In this document: positions 26,936-36,101 of the stretch, piece by piece | Position numbering within the stretch: the first letter of the stretch is position 1 | How the letters are laid out: the number at the start of each line of letters is the position of its first letter | Assembly: GCF_001514205.1 (NCBI RefSeq) | Contig: NZ_KQ948779.1 | Location: 134,955 to 198,954 of the forward strand | Origin: Streptomyces griseoruber | Lineage (GTDB): Bacteria; Actinomycetota; Actinomycetes; Streptomycetales; Streptomycetaceae | Reading direction: 5' to 3' | Length of the DNA: 64,000 nt | Translations under genes and position numbers: made by a program | The notes under the pieces: model-generated | Database searches by the model: none | Seen by the model: only the letters and a program-made list of their open reading frames with translations | What the model was told of the DNA's origin: nothing

Positions 26936-27454
26936 GGACTCGGAGGGGGACGGTGAGGGCTCCGAGACCGTGATGTCGGCCGTGCTCTCGACGGGCTTGC
27001 CGTCGACGGCCCAGACCGTGCCGTCGTCGGCGTACAGCCGCGCGGTGACCTGGTGGGTGCCGTGCGGGAGGTAGCCGGCCGGGATGCGGTAGGCCGGGGT
27101 GCGCAGATCGGCCACGGGCTGGCCGTCGACGGAGAGCCGGGCGGTACCGCGGCCGGTGACCGCCTTGGCCCGCGCGCCGGACGGCGAGAGGCGGAAGTCG
27201 GTCAGCCGCAGCCGGACGTCCCAGCTGCCGTCGCTGTCGGGCTGGACCTCGACGCCCACCCGGGGCGCCCCCTTCTTGTCCACCTCGCGGTAGTGGCGCC
27301 CGTCGTCGTCCGTGTCGTCCAGGACCTTGCCGACGGGTGAGGGCGACACCACGGGCCCCTGTTCCCGGGCATCACCGGACCCGCAGCCCACGGCTGCGGC
27401 CAGCGGCAGGACACAGACCGTGAGCGCGGTGACTGCTGCGCGCTTCCACGACAT
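26930..27454 (-). CDS. Putative secreted lipoprotein
   Basis: A 174-residue protein starting MSWKRAAVTALTVCVLPLAA. The signal peptide ends in AAAVGCGSG, an acceptable though not ideal lipobox. The mature region is acidic and contains a domain with GVEVQPDSDGSWDVRLRL and repeated beta-rich segments (ARLYADDGTVWAVDGKP) ending in a Ser/Pro tail. The N-terminal ATG ten codons earlier in frame lacks support. It precedes TetR on the same strand by about 100 bases. I do not recognise a function; a surface binding role is likely. Confidence 0.8.
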   Translation of the reverse strand: MSWKRAAVTALTVCVLPLAAAVGCGSGDAREQGPVVSPSPVGKVLDDTDDDGRHYREVDKKGAPRVGVEVQPDSDGSWDVRLRLTDFRLSPSGARAKAVTGRGTARLSVDGQPVADLRTPAYRIPAGYLPHGTHQVTARLYADDGTVWAVDGKPVESTADITVSEPSPSPSESP

Positions 27455-27572
27455 GCCCGGGAGATTAGAGCACCTGTCCGACACGCGGATCCCCCTGGGG
27501 TCTGGTTCTGGCCGGGCGTGATCGTCCTCGATGAGGAGGACCGGCGGACCTCTTGCGCCCGCGAAAACGCAA

Positions 27573-27592
27573 TCCTACGGTGATGCATAGGA
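27573..27592. promoter_or_regulatory. TCCTA-N10-TAGGA dyad upstream of hmgA
   Basis: A short dyad 39 bases before the hmgA start, with a second hairpin-forming dyad GTCCTC/GAGGAC near 27524-27541. It is a possible operator for the GntR regulator encoded downstream of hmgA, but dyads this short are common. Confidence 0.3.
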
Positions 27593-27630
27593 ATCGGCCG
27601 GGCAAGGAACCGCCACGCAAGGGAGCGACG

Positions 27631-28959
27631 ATGAGCAGCGGGGACGCACGCAAGACCGCCGAGGGACTGTCCTACCTCTCGGGGTTCGGCAACGAGCACG
27701 CCTCCGAGGCGGTGCCGGGCGCGCTCCCCGAGGGCCGCAACTCGCCGCAGCGCGCCCCGCTCGGCCTGTACGCGGAACAGCTCAGCGGTACGGCCTTCAC
27801 CGAGCCGCGTGCCCGCAACCGCCGCTCCTGGCTGTACCGGATCCGCCCCTCGGCCGCGCACCCGGAATTCACCCGCGCCGGCAACGGTGAGCTGCGCACC
27901 GGACCGTTCACCGAGACGGCCGCCGACCCCAACCGGCTGCGCTGGGACCCGCTGCCCGAGCCCGCCGGGGGCACCGACTTCCTCGCCGGCCTGTGGACCC
28001 TCGGCGGCAACGGCGACGCCGCGCAGCGCACCGGCATGGCCGTGCACCTCTACCACGCGAACGCCTCCATGGACCGGGTCTTCGGCGACTCCGACGGCGA
28101 GCTGCTGATCGTGCCCGAGCGGGGCGGACTGCTGCTGCGCACCGAGTTCGGGCTGCTGCACGCCGAGCCGGGCGACGTGGCGCTGATCCCGCGCGGGGTG
28201 CGCTTCCGCGTGGAACTCCTGGACGCCACCGCGCGCGGGTACGTCTGCGAGAACTACGGCGCCCCCTTCCACCTCCCCGACCTCGGCCCGATCGGCGCCA
28301 ACGGACTGGCAAACCCGCGTGACTTCCGCGCGCCCGTGGCCGCGTACGAGGACGTCGAGGGCCCGGTGGAGGTGGTCAACAAGTTCTGCGGCAACCTCTG
28401 GAGCGCGACCTACGGCCACTCGCCGCTCGATGTGGTCGCCTGGCACGGCAACCATGTCCCGTACGTCTACGACCTGCGCCGTTTCAATGTCATCGGGTCC
28501 ATCTCGTACGACCATCCCGACCCGTCGATCTTCACGGTGCTGACGTCCCCGTCGGACACCCCGGGCCTGGCCGGGGTGGACTTCGTGGTGTTCGCGCCGC
28601 GCTGGCTGGTGGGCGAGGACACCTTCCGGCCGCCGTACTTCCACCGGAACGTGATGAGCGAGTACATGGGGCTGATCGAGGGCGCCTACGACGCGAAGAC
28701 GGCCGGAAAAGGCGGCTTCGTGCCGGGCGGCGGCTCGCTGCACAACATGATGTCGGCGCACGGCCCCGACCGGGAGACCTTCGACCGGGCGAGCGCCGCC
28801 GAGCTGCGGCCGCAGCGGGTCGACGACGGCCTCGCGTTCATGTTCGAGACGCGGTGGCCGCTCACCCTCACCCCGCACGCGGCCGGCGCGGACCATCTGC
28901 AACAGCGGTACGACGACGTGTGGAACGGCCTCGAACGCCACTTCCGCCCCTTGCACTGA
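27631..28959 (+). CDS. hmgA: Homogentisate 1,2-dioxygenase
   Basis: A 442-residue Fe(II) ring-cleaving dioxygenase that converts homogentisate to 4-maleylacetoacetate in tyrosine/phenylalanine breakdown. The family N-terminus YLSGFGNEHASEAVPGALP, FCGNLWSATYGHSPLDVVAWHGN, and the iron-ligand region FHRNVMSEYMG (His338, Glu344) with MMSAHGPD (His377) are present. Start ATG 27631 has GGGAG upstream; two upstream in-frame ATGs would add an atypical basic leader. The downstream maleylacetoacetate isomerase and fumarylacetoacetase are not in this window. A GntR regulator follows 26 bases later. Confidence 0.97.
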   Translation: MSSGDARKTAEGLSYLSGFGNEHASEAVPGALPEGRNSPQRAPLGLYAEQLSGTAFTEPRARNRRSWLYRIRPSAAHPEFTRAGNGELRTGPFTETAADPNRLRWDPLPEPAGGTDFLAGLWTLGGNGDAAQRTGMAVHLYHANASMDRVFGDSDGELLIVPERGGLLLRTEFGLLHAEPGDVALIPRGVRFRVELLDATARGYVCENYGAPFHLPDLGPIGANGLANPRDFRAPVAAYEDVEGPVEVVNKFCGNLWSATYGHSPLDVVAWHGNHVPYVYDLRRFNVIGSISYDHPDPSIFTVLTSPSDTPGLAGVDFVVFAPRWLVGEDTFRPPYFHRNVMSEYMGLIEGAYDAKTAGKGGFVPGGGSLHNMMSAHGPDRETFDRASAAELRPQRVDDGLAFMFETRWPLTLTPHAAGADHLQQRYDDVWNGLERHFRPLH

Positions 28960-28985
28960 CCCATGCCGACCGGTACGGATGGCCC

Positions 28986-29735
28986 GTGACCTCCTTCGCC
29001 CCGGACTCGATCGTCCTCAACCGCAAGCTGCCGCTCTGGTACCAGGTGTCGCAGTCGCTGCGCGCCTCGATACTCGGCCGCTCGCCCCGCGACCCGCTGC
29101 GGCTGCCCACCGAGGAGCGGCTGGCGGAGCACTACGGGGTGAGCGTGCTGACCATGCGGCAGGCGCTGAAGGAGCTGGAGGACGAGGGGCTGATCACCCG
29201 GCACCGACGGCGGGGCACGTTCATCGAACCCAGGGTGCGGAGGGGCGCACCCGTGCGGCTCCTCGGGTCGGTCGACGCGATCGTGGCCCAGCAGTCGGGC
29301 ATGGTGACGAAGCTCCTCGGCCACGGGCCCGCGCGGGTGCCCGCCGAACTCGCCGAGCACTTCCCGGATCTGACCGAGGTGGCGACGTACCACCGGCTGC
29401 GCGGCGACGAGAAGACGGGCGAGCCGACCAACCACGCCCGCAACTACGTCCGTCCCGAGATCGCCGCCCGCATCGACCCGGAGGACCTGGTGCGCCGGCC
29501 GATGACCAAGGTGCTGCGGGACGTGGTGGGCGCGGACATCGGCCGGATCACCGACACCGTGGAGGCCCGGCTCGCGGACCCGGAGACGGCCCAGCTGCTC
29601 GATGTTCCGCTGCTGAGCCCGATCCTGCACTACACGGGGATCATCCACGACCGGGCGGGGCGGGTGCTCGACGCGGCCGTCATCCAGTACCGCGGGGACC
29701 GTTTCTCCTTCACGGTCACCCTCGACGCGCCCTGA
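28986..29735 (+). CDS. GntR-family regulator with UTRA domain (HutC type)
   Basis: A 249-residue regulator starting at GTG (MTSFAPDSIVLNRKLPLWYQ). The winged HTH covers about residues 14-80 (RLPTEERLAEHYGVSVLTMR, LKELEDEGLITRHRRRGTF). A UTRA effector domain follows (residues about 95-245). Located 26 bases after hmgA and 12 before the ISP-like gene, it is probably part of one transcript and may sense an aromatic catabolite; that is inference from position. Confidence 0.92.
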   Translation: MTSFAPDSIVLNRKLPLWYQVSQSLRASILGRSPRDPLRLPTEERLAEHYGVSVLTMRQALKELEDEGLITRHRRRGTFIEPRVRRGAPVRLLGSVDAIVAQQSGMVTKLLGHGPARVPAELAEHFPDLTEVATYHRLRGDEKTGEPTNHARNYVRPEIAARIDPEDLVRRPMTKVLRDVVGADIGRITDTVEARLADPETAQLLDVPLLSPILHYTGIIHDRAGRVLDAAVIQYRGDRFSFTVTLDAP

Positions 29736-29747
29736 GCACCAACTACG

Positions 29748-30899
29748 ATGCCCAGCGTGACGCACGACGACGCTCCGCTGCTGGCGGACCTCATGCCGTG
29801 GTCCGTCGCACCGCCGCGGCTCGGCCGGGGGTGGCCGACGGCTGCCGACCCGGCGTCCCTGAAGGCCCGCTGGGAGGCCCTGGTGACGGCCGCCGGCCCG
29901 GAACGCGAGACCCTGTTCGAGCCGACGCGCTCGCGCACCCTGCACACCGCGGTCGGCCAGCTTCCGGGGCGCACGGGCGGCACCGAACGGCTGGTCCGGG
30001 CGTCCGGCCCCTGCCCCGAGCCCGTACGGGTGCTGGCCGCCCCGTACGACGAGCGGTGGCTGATCCCCGACCACCGGCTGATCGACGCGGCCCGCCCCGA
30101 GCTGTGGCGGGTGGCGGACGAACGGCAGGTGTTCGTGGTGGAGACCCCCGAGCTGCCGGCGGCCCCGCTCCTCGCCACCTCCCTGCTGCCCCTGCTGCGG
30201 CCCGGCCGGGTCCGCCCGCTGTACCGGCGCCCGGGGGGTGCCGAACCGAATCTGGCGCCCCGGCTCCTGGCGCACCTGGACCACTCCCCCGATCCGCTGG
30301 ACTTCCTGGCCTGGACCCTGACGGCCGTCCGCCCCGATCTCACCGTCCCGCTCCCCCGGGACCCCGACGTGTGGGCCCGGGGCGTCGCGTCGGGCCGGCG
30401 GGCGCTGTGGCTGCTGCGCCGGGACGGCGAGCGCCCCAAGCTGCCCGGCGGCCGCCGCCCCTACGTCCGCGCCCCGCTCCCGGCCCGTCCGCTGACCCTC
30501 CTCTACGACCGTGCGGAGGAAACCCTCCATCTCGACGAAGGCCGGATCTCGCCGGTCCCGCCGGAGGCCTGGGACGTCGAGACGGGCGCGGGGGTCCGGG
30601 TCCTGGAGCAGTGGTTCACGGCCCGGACCACCGAGAGCGCCGGGCCGGGCACCCTGGAGGCGATCCGTCCGGCCGTCTGGCAGCAGACGTGGACGTCCGA
30701 ACTCCTGGAGCTGATCACGGTGTTGGCGCTGCTCGCCGAAGTGCACGCACAGCGGCGGGAGTTGACGGTGACGGATCAGGTCACGGCCGGTGAGCTGCGG
30801 GCGGCCGGCGTGCTGCCGGTCCCGGACTCCGCCCGTCGTCCCGCTTCTGTGCTGGACCATCAGGAGGAAGGCCCCGAGGGGCAGTTCGCGCTCCTGTGA
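29748..30899 (+). CDS. Stand-alone type ISP restriction-enzyme C-terminal (specificity-like) domain protein
   Basis: A 383-residue soluble protein. Its C-terminal half (RPLTLLYDRAEETLHLDEGR, VPPEAWDVETGAGVRVLEQW, FTARTTESAGPGTLEAIRP) resembles the target-recognition-side domain at the C-terminus of type ISP restriction-modification enzymes. The nuclease, helicase and methyltransferase parts of those enzymes are absent, and no such genes are nearby. It follows the GntR gene by 12 bases. Recognition rests on remembered family patterns; a housekeeping DNA- or nucleotide-binding role is as likely as defence. Confidence 0.75.
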   Translation: MPSVTHDDAPLLADLMPWSVAPPRLGRGWPTAADPASLKARWEALVTAAGPERETLFEPTRSRTLHTAVGQLPGRTGGTERLVRASGPCPEPVRVLAAPYDERWLIPDHRLIDAARPELWRVADERQVFVVETPELPAAPLLATSLLPLLRPGRVRPLYRRPGGAEPNLAPRLLAHLDHSPDPLDFLAWTLTAVRPDLTVPLPRDPDVWARGVASGRRALWLLRRDGERPKLPGGRRPYVRAPLPARPLTLLYDRAEETLHLDEGRISPVPPEAWDVETGAGVRVLEQWFTARTTESAGPGTLEAIRPAVWQQTWTSELLELITVLALLAEVHAQRRELTVTDQVTAGELRAAGVLPVPDSARRPASVLDHQEEGPEGQFALL

Positions 30900-30903
30900 G
30901 CGC
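30888..30903. terminator. Hairpin over the ISP-like stop codon
   Basis: GCGCTC-CTGT-GAGCGC forms a 6-bp stem with a tetraloop that contains the TGA stop, ten bases before the convergent hydrolase gene. Confidence 0.45.
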
Positions 30904-30912
30904 CGGTGCCCG

Positions 30913-32043
30913 TCAGGGACGAGCGCGCGGCACGGCGCCCGGCGACCACGGGGTGCGGTAGCGCGGTGCCGAGACCCCGGCCGCGAAGGCGCGGACGCTC
31001 GCGGCGGAGGTGGTGACCCGCCAGTCGATCACCCGGACCGCCTCGTACCAGATCACGCCGATGATTCCCGGATGGCGGGGCAGCGAGCGGAACATGTCGG
31101 TGATCCACTCCGCCTTGCGGCCGGCCGCGTCCGTGGCCCCCACCTCGGTGATCACCAGGGGCTTGGCGGTGAGCCGGCGCAGCCGCCGCTCCGAGGCGGT
31201 GAAGATCCGGTCGAAGGACTGGTAGCTCTCCAGGCCCACGGTGCCGTAGTAGCCGGACAGACCCACCCAGTCCACATAGGCGTCTCCGGGGTAGAGCTCC
31301 TCGAACGGGGTGGCGTTCTCGTAGTGGACGTTGGGGCTCCACACCCAGACCGCGTTGTCGGCGCCCGCCTGCTCGAAGAGGCGGTGCACATGCCGCCAGG
31401 CCCGCACGTACTCGCCCGGCCGGTTGCCGTTGGCCTCCTCGCACCACGGGTACCAGTAGCCGTTCATCTCGTGGGCGAAGCGGATCCCCACCGGGTGGCC
31501 GAGCGAGGCGACGCCCTTCGCCCAGGCGCGGATGTACGGGTCGAAGGCGCCGTCGATGATCCGGGAGAGCCGGTAGCGGGGCTGTACACCGCGCAGTCGC
31601 TCCTCGTCGGGCTCGGCCCGGTGGTCCCAGGGTTCCCAGGCCAGCAGGGGCATCATGCCGCGCCGGGCGACGTCGTCGACGGGCCCGGCGTCGAAGGTGT
31701 CGCTCGCCCAGTCCAGGGAGAACTCGTAGACCTGCGGGAGGTGTCCGGTGGCGCGGGTGAACCGGGCCGCCTCGGTGAGGTCGTGGACGCCCGCGTCGGT
31801 CATGATGCCGACGAAGGCGTCCCCGGGCGCGGGGAACGTGGCCCGGCCGTCCCGGCTGTCCTGGCCGTCCCGGCTGTCCTGGCCGTCCCGGTGGACGGGG
31901 TGGGTGGGCGGCAGCGCAGCGTCGATCGCGGCCGCGCGGCGCCGGTCGGGCTCGCCCGCGAGGTGCGGTCCCACGACGAAGACGTACCCGCCGAGCAGAA
32001 GGGCGAGGACGACGGCGAGCACCCGCGGGACCGTGGGCCTCAC
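30913..32043 (-). CDS. GH26-like membrane-anchored glycoside hydrolase
   Basis: A 376-residue protein. An N-terminal membrane anchor (VLAVVLALLLGGYVFVVG, residues about 7-24) precedes a linker and a TIM-barrel catalytic domain. The family 26 acid/base is in RFAHEMNGYWYPW (Glu192) and the nucleophile in VITEVGATD (Glu300). GH26 enzymes mostly hydrolyse beta-mannan or mixed-linkage beta-glucan. The GTG start overlaps the glycosyltransferase stop (GTGA), so synthesis is coupled. I infer that it trims or releases the polysaccharide made by that transferase. The linker encodes an 18-bp tandem repeat. Confidence 0.9.
   Translation of the reverse strand: MRPTVPRVLAVVLALLLGGYVFVVGPHLAGEPDRRRAAAIDAALPPTHPVHRDGQDSRDGQDSRDGRATFPAPGDAFVGIMTDAGVHDLTEAARFTRATGHLPQVYEFSLDWASDTFDAGPVDDVARRGMMPLLAWEPWDHRAEPDEERLRGVQPRYRLSRIIDGAFDPYIRAWAKGVASLGHPVGIRFAHEMNGYWYPWCEEANGNRPGEYVRAWRHVHRLFEQAGADNAVWVWSPNVHYENATPFEELYPGDAYVDWVGLSGYYGTVGLESYQSFDRIFTASERRLRRLTAKPLVITEVGATDAAGRKAEWITDMFRSLPRHPGIIGVIWYEAVRVIDWRVTTSAASVRAFAAGVSAPRYRTPWSPGAVPRARP
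31845..31892. repeat. 18-bp in-frame tandem repeat in GH26 linker
   Basis: The unit GGCCGTCCCGGCTGTCCT occurs twice exactly and a third time in part. On the coding (minus) strand it encodes repeated RDGQDS, lengthening the linker between membrane anchor and catalytic domain. Copy number may vary between strains without changing frame. Confidence 0.8.
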
Positions 32044-33842
32044 CGGGCCTCCCGGGCCGCGAGCAGCGGCGGCAGCAGTCCCGTCAGCAGCGCCAGCACC
32101 GCCCACAGCCGGGGCGCCGGGTTGGTGTGGCCGAGGACGTGACTGGCCGTCAGCGGGGCCGCCATGAGGCCCGCCCAGAGCAGATGGAGCCGGAAGGTAC
32201 GCGGTGAGTCGGGGCTGCGCAGCTCGCCCTTGGCGGTGACCGCGTAGCCGAGGGGGCGGCGCAGGAGCGCGGAGAGGGCGGCCGACACGTAGACGGGCCC
32301 GGCGAACAGGGCCAGGGCGAAACCGCGGACGCCGAGTTCGCGCCGCTCGTGCTCGGCGAGGTTGAAGCGGCGCAGCCACCACCACAGCCACAGCCAGCTG
32401 CCCATCCCGGCCGACCACAGGCCCAGCCAGGTCGGCCCCTCGAGACCGGCGGTCGTCACCCCGAGCAGCAGGGCGAGGGCGGTGGCGAGCGTGCCGAGGA
32501 GGAGGGTCGCGGCGACGCTCGGGTAGTAGAACTGCACCAGGGTGTAGAGCAGTCGCTGGCGCCGGTCCAGCCGGACGCCCTCGGTGAGACGGCGGTTGAG
32601 CTTGATCTCCCAGACGCCGTAGGCCCAGCGCTTCTGCTGGTTGAAGTAGTCGGTCCAGCTCGTGGGGCCCTCGCCGACGGCGATCACGTCCGGGGTGTAG
32701 ACGCCCTTCCAGCGGTGGCCGGTGGCCGGGTTGACGGTGCCCTGGACGCGCATGCTGGTCAGATGGTCCTCGATGATCGAGTCCTGATAGCCGCCGATGC
32801 TGCGCCAGGCCGTAGCCCGGTAGAGGTGGTTGGTGCCGATGAGCAGCGGCGCGTCGAGGCCGTTGCCGCCACGCTCGACGATCCCGCTGAACAGGTACTG
32901 CTGGACGGAGGCGCCGTGCGCGATCCAGTTGTCGTCCATGTTCCCGTACACCTGGGGCGCGACGACGAACGCGACGTCGGGGTCGTGGAAGTAGCCGAGG
33001 CAGCGCTCCAGGAAGCAGGGCAGCGGGACGTGGTCGGGGTCCATCTGGGCGATCACGTCGTAGCCGCGCTCGTGCTCGGCGCGCCACGCGTTGTGGTTCC
33101 CCGCCTTGGTCCGGGTACGGAAGATGCCCCAGGGCCGGTGGTACTCGGGGCGGCCCTTGCGGGTGAAGTGGTGGACGCCGAGGCGCGCGGCGAGGGCGCG
33201 TACGGCGGGGTCGTCGCCCTCGTCCAGGATCCACACGTCGACGCTGCCGCCGTAGTAGGTGACTCGGCGCATGGCCCGCAGGGTGCGCTCCACGACGTCG
33301 AGGGGTTCCTTGGCGGGCACGATGGTGGTCAGCATCGCCACCCGCAGGCCCGTCGGCGGGGTGAGCGGCACGGGGTCGCGGGCGTGCCAGGCGAACGTCC
33401 AGACGGCGAAGACCTGCACCACCTTGACGAGTTCGATGGTGACGACCACGCAGAAGGCGAGCCGGGCGAGGACCAGCCGCCAGTCGCCGAGCGCACCGGC
33501 GCCGCCGCCGGGCACGTGCCGGGGCAGCAGCAGCCACCCGGCGAGCACGAGAGTGCTGCACGCGGTCAGCAGCGCCAGGGCGGTGAGGACGACCCGCTGC
33601 GCGGTGCTCAGGACGTTGCGGAACCGCACCTGCACCGGGCCGCCGCTCCCCGGCACCGACAGCGGCCCGGTGAGCCGGGCACAGCGCCGGTACGACTCCC
33701 GCGCCCCCGCCCCCGCCCCTGCCCCCGCCCCTGCCCCTGCCTCCGGCCGCGTTCCCGTCTCCACCTCTGCCGTCCCGGACACCGGCGTCGCACCTCCCCT
33801 CGCGAAGGACCCCGGCCGTACGCCAGGCACCGCTTCAGACAC
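32040..33842 (-). CDS. Processive family 2 glycosyltransferase (cellulose-synthase-like)
   Basis: A 600-residue membrane enzyme. Two N-terminal helices (VVLTALALLTACSTLVLAGW and VLARLAFCVVVTIELVKVV) lead to the GT-A domain with MLTTIVPAKEPLDVVERTL, WILDEGDDP, the UDP/metal site AQMDPDHVP, the general base in IIEDHLTSMR and the processive signature QQKRW. At least four C-terminal helices follow. Such enzymes polymerise beta-linked glycans while exporting them. No BcsB-type or PilZ domain is seen. The start is uncertain: GTG 33842 is chosen, a GTG/ATG-type start up to 33908 is possible, and the tail contains a GAGAGAGAGAG run. Coupled to the GH26 gene. Confidence 0.92.
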   Translation of the reverse strand: MSEAVPGVRPGSFARGGATPVSGTAEVETGTRPEAGAGAGAGAGAGARESYRRCARLTGPLSVPGSGGPVQVRFRNVLSTAQRVVLTALALLTACSTLVLAGWLLLPRHVPGGGAGALGDWRLVLARLAFCVVVTIELVKVVQVFAVWTFAWHARDPVPLTPPTGLRVAMLTTIVPAKEPLDVVERTLRAMRRVTYYGGSVDVWILDEGDDPAVRALAARLGVHHFTRKGRPEYHRPWGIFRTRTKAGNHNAWRAEHERGYDVIAQMDPDHVPLPCFLERCLGYFHDPDVAFVVAPQVYGNMDDNWIAHGASVQQYLFSGIVERGGNGLDAPLLIGTNHLYRATAWRSIGGYQDSIIEDHLTSMRVQGTVNPATGHRWKGVYTPDVIAVGEGPTSWTDYFNQQKRWAYGVWEIKLNRRLTEGVRLDRRQRLLYTLVQFYYPSVAATLLLGTLATALALLLGVTTAGLEGPTWLGLWSAGMGSWLWLWWWLRRFNLAEHERRELGVRGFALALFAGPVYVSAALSALLRRPLGYAVTAKGELRSPDSPRTFRLHLLWAGLMAAPLTASHVLGHTNPAPRLWAVLALLTGLLPPLLAAREAR

Positions 33843-33910
33843 GTGCCGCCGACGGCCGGTTCCGGCCGGCGGGGGCGCGCGGGAGCGCGGGTGGAGCGTG
33901 CGGGGCAACG

Positions 33911-35962
33911 TCAGGTGCGCACGGCGTAGAGCCGGCTGTCCGCGCCCCCGAAGTACACGGCGTCGGCGGTGGCGGTGGGCGGCCCCACCTCCGCACCGGC
34001 CGTGAACGTCCAGCGCCGCTCACCGCTGCCGGCGTCGACCGCGTACAGCCGCTGGTCGCTGCTGCCGACGTACACGACCCCGTCGGCGACGGCGGGCGCG
34101 CCGACGTCCCCGTCCGTGGCGAGCGACCAGCGCCTCTCGCCGGTCCGGGCGTCCCAGGCGCGCAGTTCCCGCCCGCTCCCGCAGTAGACGGTCCCGCGCG
34201 CCACGAGCGGTCCGGCCTGGGCGGAGACCCCTTTCGCCCGCCAGGCCTCCTTCCCGCCCGCGACCCGGACGGCGTACAGGTTCCGGTCGGTGCTCCCGAA
34301 GTACACGAGCCCGCCCGTCACCACCGGGAACCACGAGACGGCGCCCGCGGTGGTGAACCTCCAGCGCAGCTCGCCGGTGGCAGCGTCGACGGCGTACAGG
34401 CAGGTGTCGCTGCACCCCACGTAGACGGTGTCGCCGGCGACCGTGGGCGAGTGGGTGTCATGGCCGGTCCTGAACCGCCACCGCCGGCTCCCGTCCGAGA
34501 CGTCGACGGCGTAGAGGTGGCCGTCCGAGCTGCCGATGTAGGCCACCCCGCCGCTGACCACGGGCGAGTGCACGATCCCGCCCGTGCGGAACGCCCAGCG
34601 CCGCCGGCCCGAGCGGGCGTCGAGCGCGTACAGCCTGCCGTCGTCACTGCCGAGATAGGCCACCCCGCCGAGCAGCCGGGGCGCCGAGCCCAGCGCCGCA
34701 CCGGTCGTGTACGACCATCTGCGCGCCCCGGACGCCACGTCGACGGCGTACAGCGTGCCGTCGTTGCTCGCCGCGTAGACCAGGTCCCCGGCGACACTCG
34801 GGTGGTTGACGAGCACACCGGTGACCGGGAAACGCCACAACCGCGTGCCCGCCCTCGCCGGGGGCCCGTCGTCGAGCAGCTTCCAGCCGGTGAACCCGAG
34901 GCCGGCGGCGGCGGTGACCCCGGCGGCGGCGAGGAGGAGGCGACGACGGGTGGGGTCGGGGGACGGAGGGCCGGGGGACGGAGGGCCGGGGTCCGGAGGG
35001 CCGGGGTCCGGGCCGGGACCGGGACCGGGCCCGGGACCTGGGGCCGTGGTCGGCGGCGGGGGAAGGCCGTGCCGGGCGGACGCCCCGACGGCGTCCGGGT
35101 GCCGGCGGCCCGTCCCCGTGCCCCGGACCAGGAGGTGCCGTGGATCGCCGGTGCGGACCGGGGGCGTCGCCCCGAGGGCGGCCGTGACCTCGCCGAGGCC
35201 GGGACGCCGTGCCGCGTCCTTGGCCAGACAGGCGGCCGCGATGCCGAGCAGCCGGTCCGGGACCGCTTCCAGATACGGCTCCTCGTGGACGATGCGGTAC
35301 AGCAACACGTCGGGAGAGGCCTCGCCGAAGGGCCCGGTGCCGGTGGACGCGAAGACGAGGACGGCCCCGAGCGCGAAGACGTCGGTGGCGGCCCCGGTGC
35401 GCTCGCCGCGGATCTGCTCCGGTGCCATGTACCCCGGGGAGCCCATGGTGGTGCCGGTGTGGGTCAGCGCGCTGGCGTCGCTCACCTTCGAGATGCCGAA
35501 GTCGATGACGCGCGGCCCGTCGGACGCCAGCAGGACGTTGCCCGGCTTGAGATCGCGGTGGACCACACCGGCCGCGTGGATGGCGCCGAGCGCCTGCACC
35601 AGCCCGAGCCCCAGCTCGCACACCGCCCGCTCGCCGAACGGCCCGCCGCCGCGCACCGCCTCCGTCAGCGAGGGCCCGGGGATGTACGCGGTGGCCAGCC
35701 AGGGCGGACTGCCCTCGGGATCCGCGTCGACGACGCCCGCGGTGAAGGGCCCGGCGACACACCGGGACGCCTCGACCTCGCGGGCGAACCGCCTGCGAAA
35801 GGCCGGATCCCTGGCCAGTTCGGGCTGGATGACCTTGAGCGCGACCTGCTCGTCCGTCTCCGACCGGGCGAGATAGACCCGCCCCATGCCGCCCGCGCCG
35901 AGCCGCGCGAGGAGCCGGTACCGACCGATCTGCGCGGGATCCTCCGGCGCCAGGGCCTCCAA
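33911..35962 (-). CDS. Ser/Thr protein kinase with C-terminal PQQ-like beta-propeller
   Basis: A 683-residue PknB-type kinase fused to a sensor. The kinase domain (residues about 14-270) has LGAGGMGRVYLA, ALKVIQPE, HRDLKPGNVLL, DFGISK and the APEQIRGE segment. A Pro/Gly linker follows, then a hydrophobic helix near residue 365 (RRRLLLAAAGVTAAAGLGF), then seven to eight PQQ-like blades with repeated LYAVD-x-GSG-x-RW motifs, presumably outside the cell. The start is TTG with GGGGGTGG upstream, and homologues begin MEAL. It precedes the glycosyltransferase operon on the same strand by 68 bases, which suggests it may regulate that polysaccharide system. Confidence 0.93.
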   Translation of the reverse strand: MEALAPEDPAQIGRYRLLARLGAGGMGRVYLARSETDEQVALKVIQPELARDPAFRRRFAREVEASRCVAGPFTAGVVDADPEGSPPWLATAYIPGPSLTEAVRGGGPFGERAVCELGLGLVQALGAIHAAGVVHRDLKPGNVLLASDGPRVIDFGISKVSDASALTHTGTTMGSPGYMAPEQIRGERTGAATDVFALGAVLVFASTGTGPFGEASPDVLLYRIVHEEPYLEAVPDRLLGIAAACLAKDAARRPGLGEVTAALGATPPVRTGDPRHLLVRGTGTGRRHPDAVGASARHGLPPPPTTAPGPGPGPGPGPDPGPPDPGPPSPGPPSPDPTRRRLLLAAAGVTAAAGLGFTGWKLLDDGPPARAGTRLWRFPVTGVLVNHPSVAGDLVYAASNDGTLYAVDVASGARRWSYTTGAALGSAPRLLGGVAYLGSDDGRLYALDARSGRRRWAFRTGGIVHSPVVSGGVAYIGSSDGHLYAVDVSDGSRRWRFRTGHDTHSPTVAGDTVYVGCSDTCLYAVDAATGELRWRFTTAGAVSWFPVVTGGLVYFGSTDRNLYAVRVAGGKEAWRAKGVSAQAGPLVARGTVYCGSGRELRAWDARTGERRWSLATDGDVGAPAVADGVVYVGSSDQRLYAVDAGSGERRWTFTAGAEVGPPTATADAVYFGGADSRLYAVRT

Positions 35963-36101
35963 GCGCCCACCCCCTCAACTCCGTGCGGGGTGGAGCCTTC
36001 CCTGCCCGACTTGTCAGCACACAGCGGGCGAAGCAGACCTTCACGGGACACGGGGAACCGCGCGAACGACCACGACGCGCCCGCCCCCGCGCAACGCCTC
36101 C

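Noticed and set aside
23658..27074. Very long + strand reading frame (about 1138 codons) opposite the molybdopterin oxidoreductase
   Set aside because: It is a GC-skew shadow of the minus-strand gene. The translation is low-complexity Gly/Arg/Val/Glu without domains, whereas the opposite strand has clear Fe-S and molybdopterin motifs.
34965..35060. G/C-rich tandem repeats as a regulatory element
   Set aside because: They encode the Pro/Gly linker of the kinase in frame.
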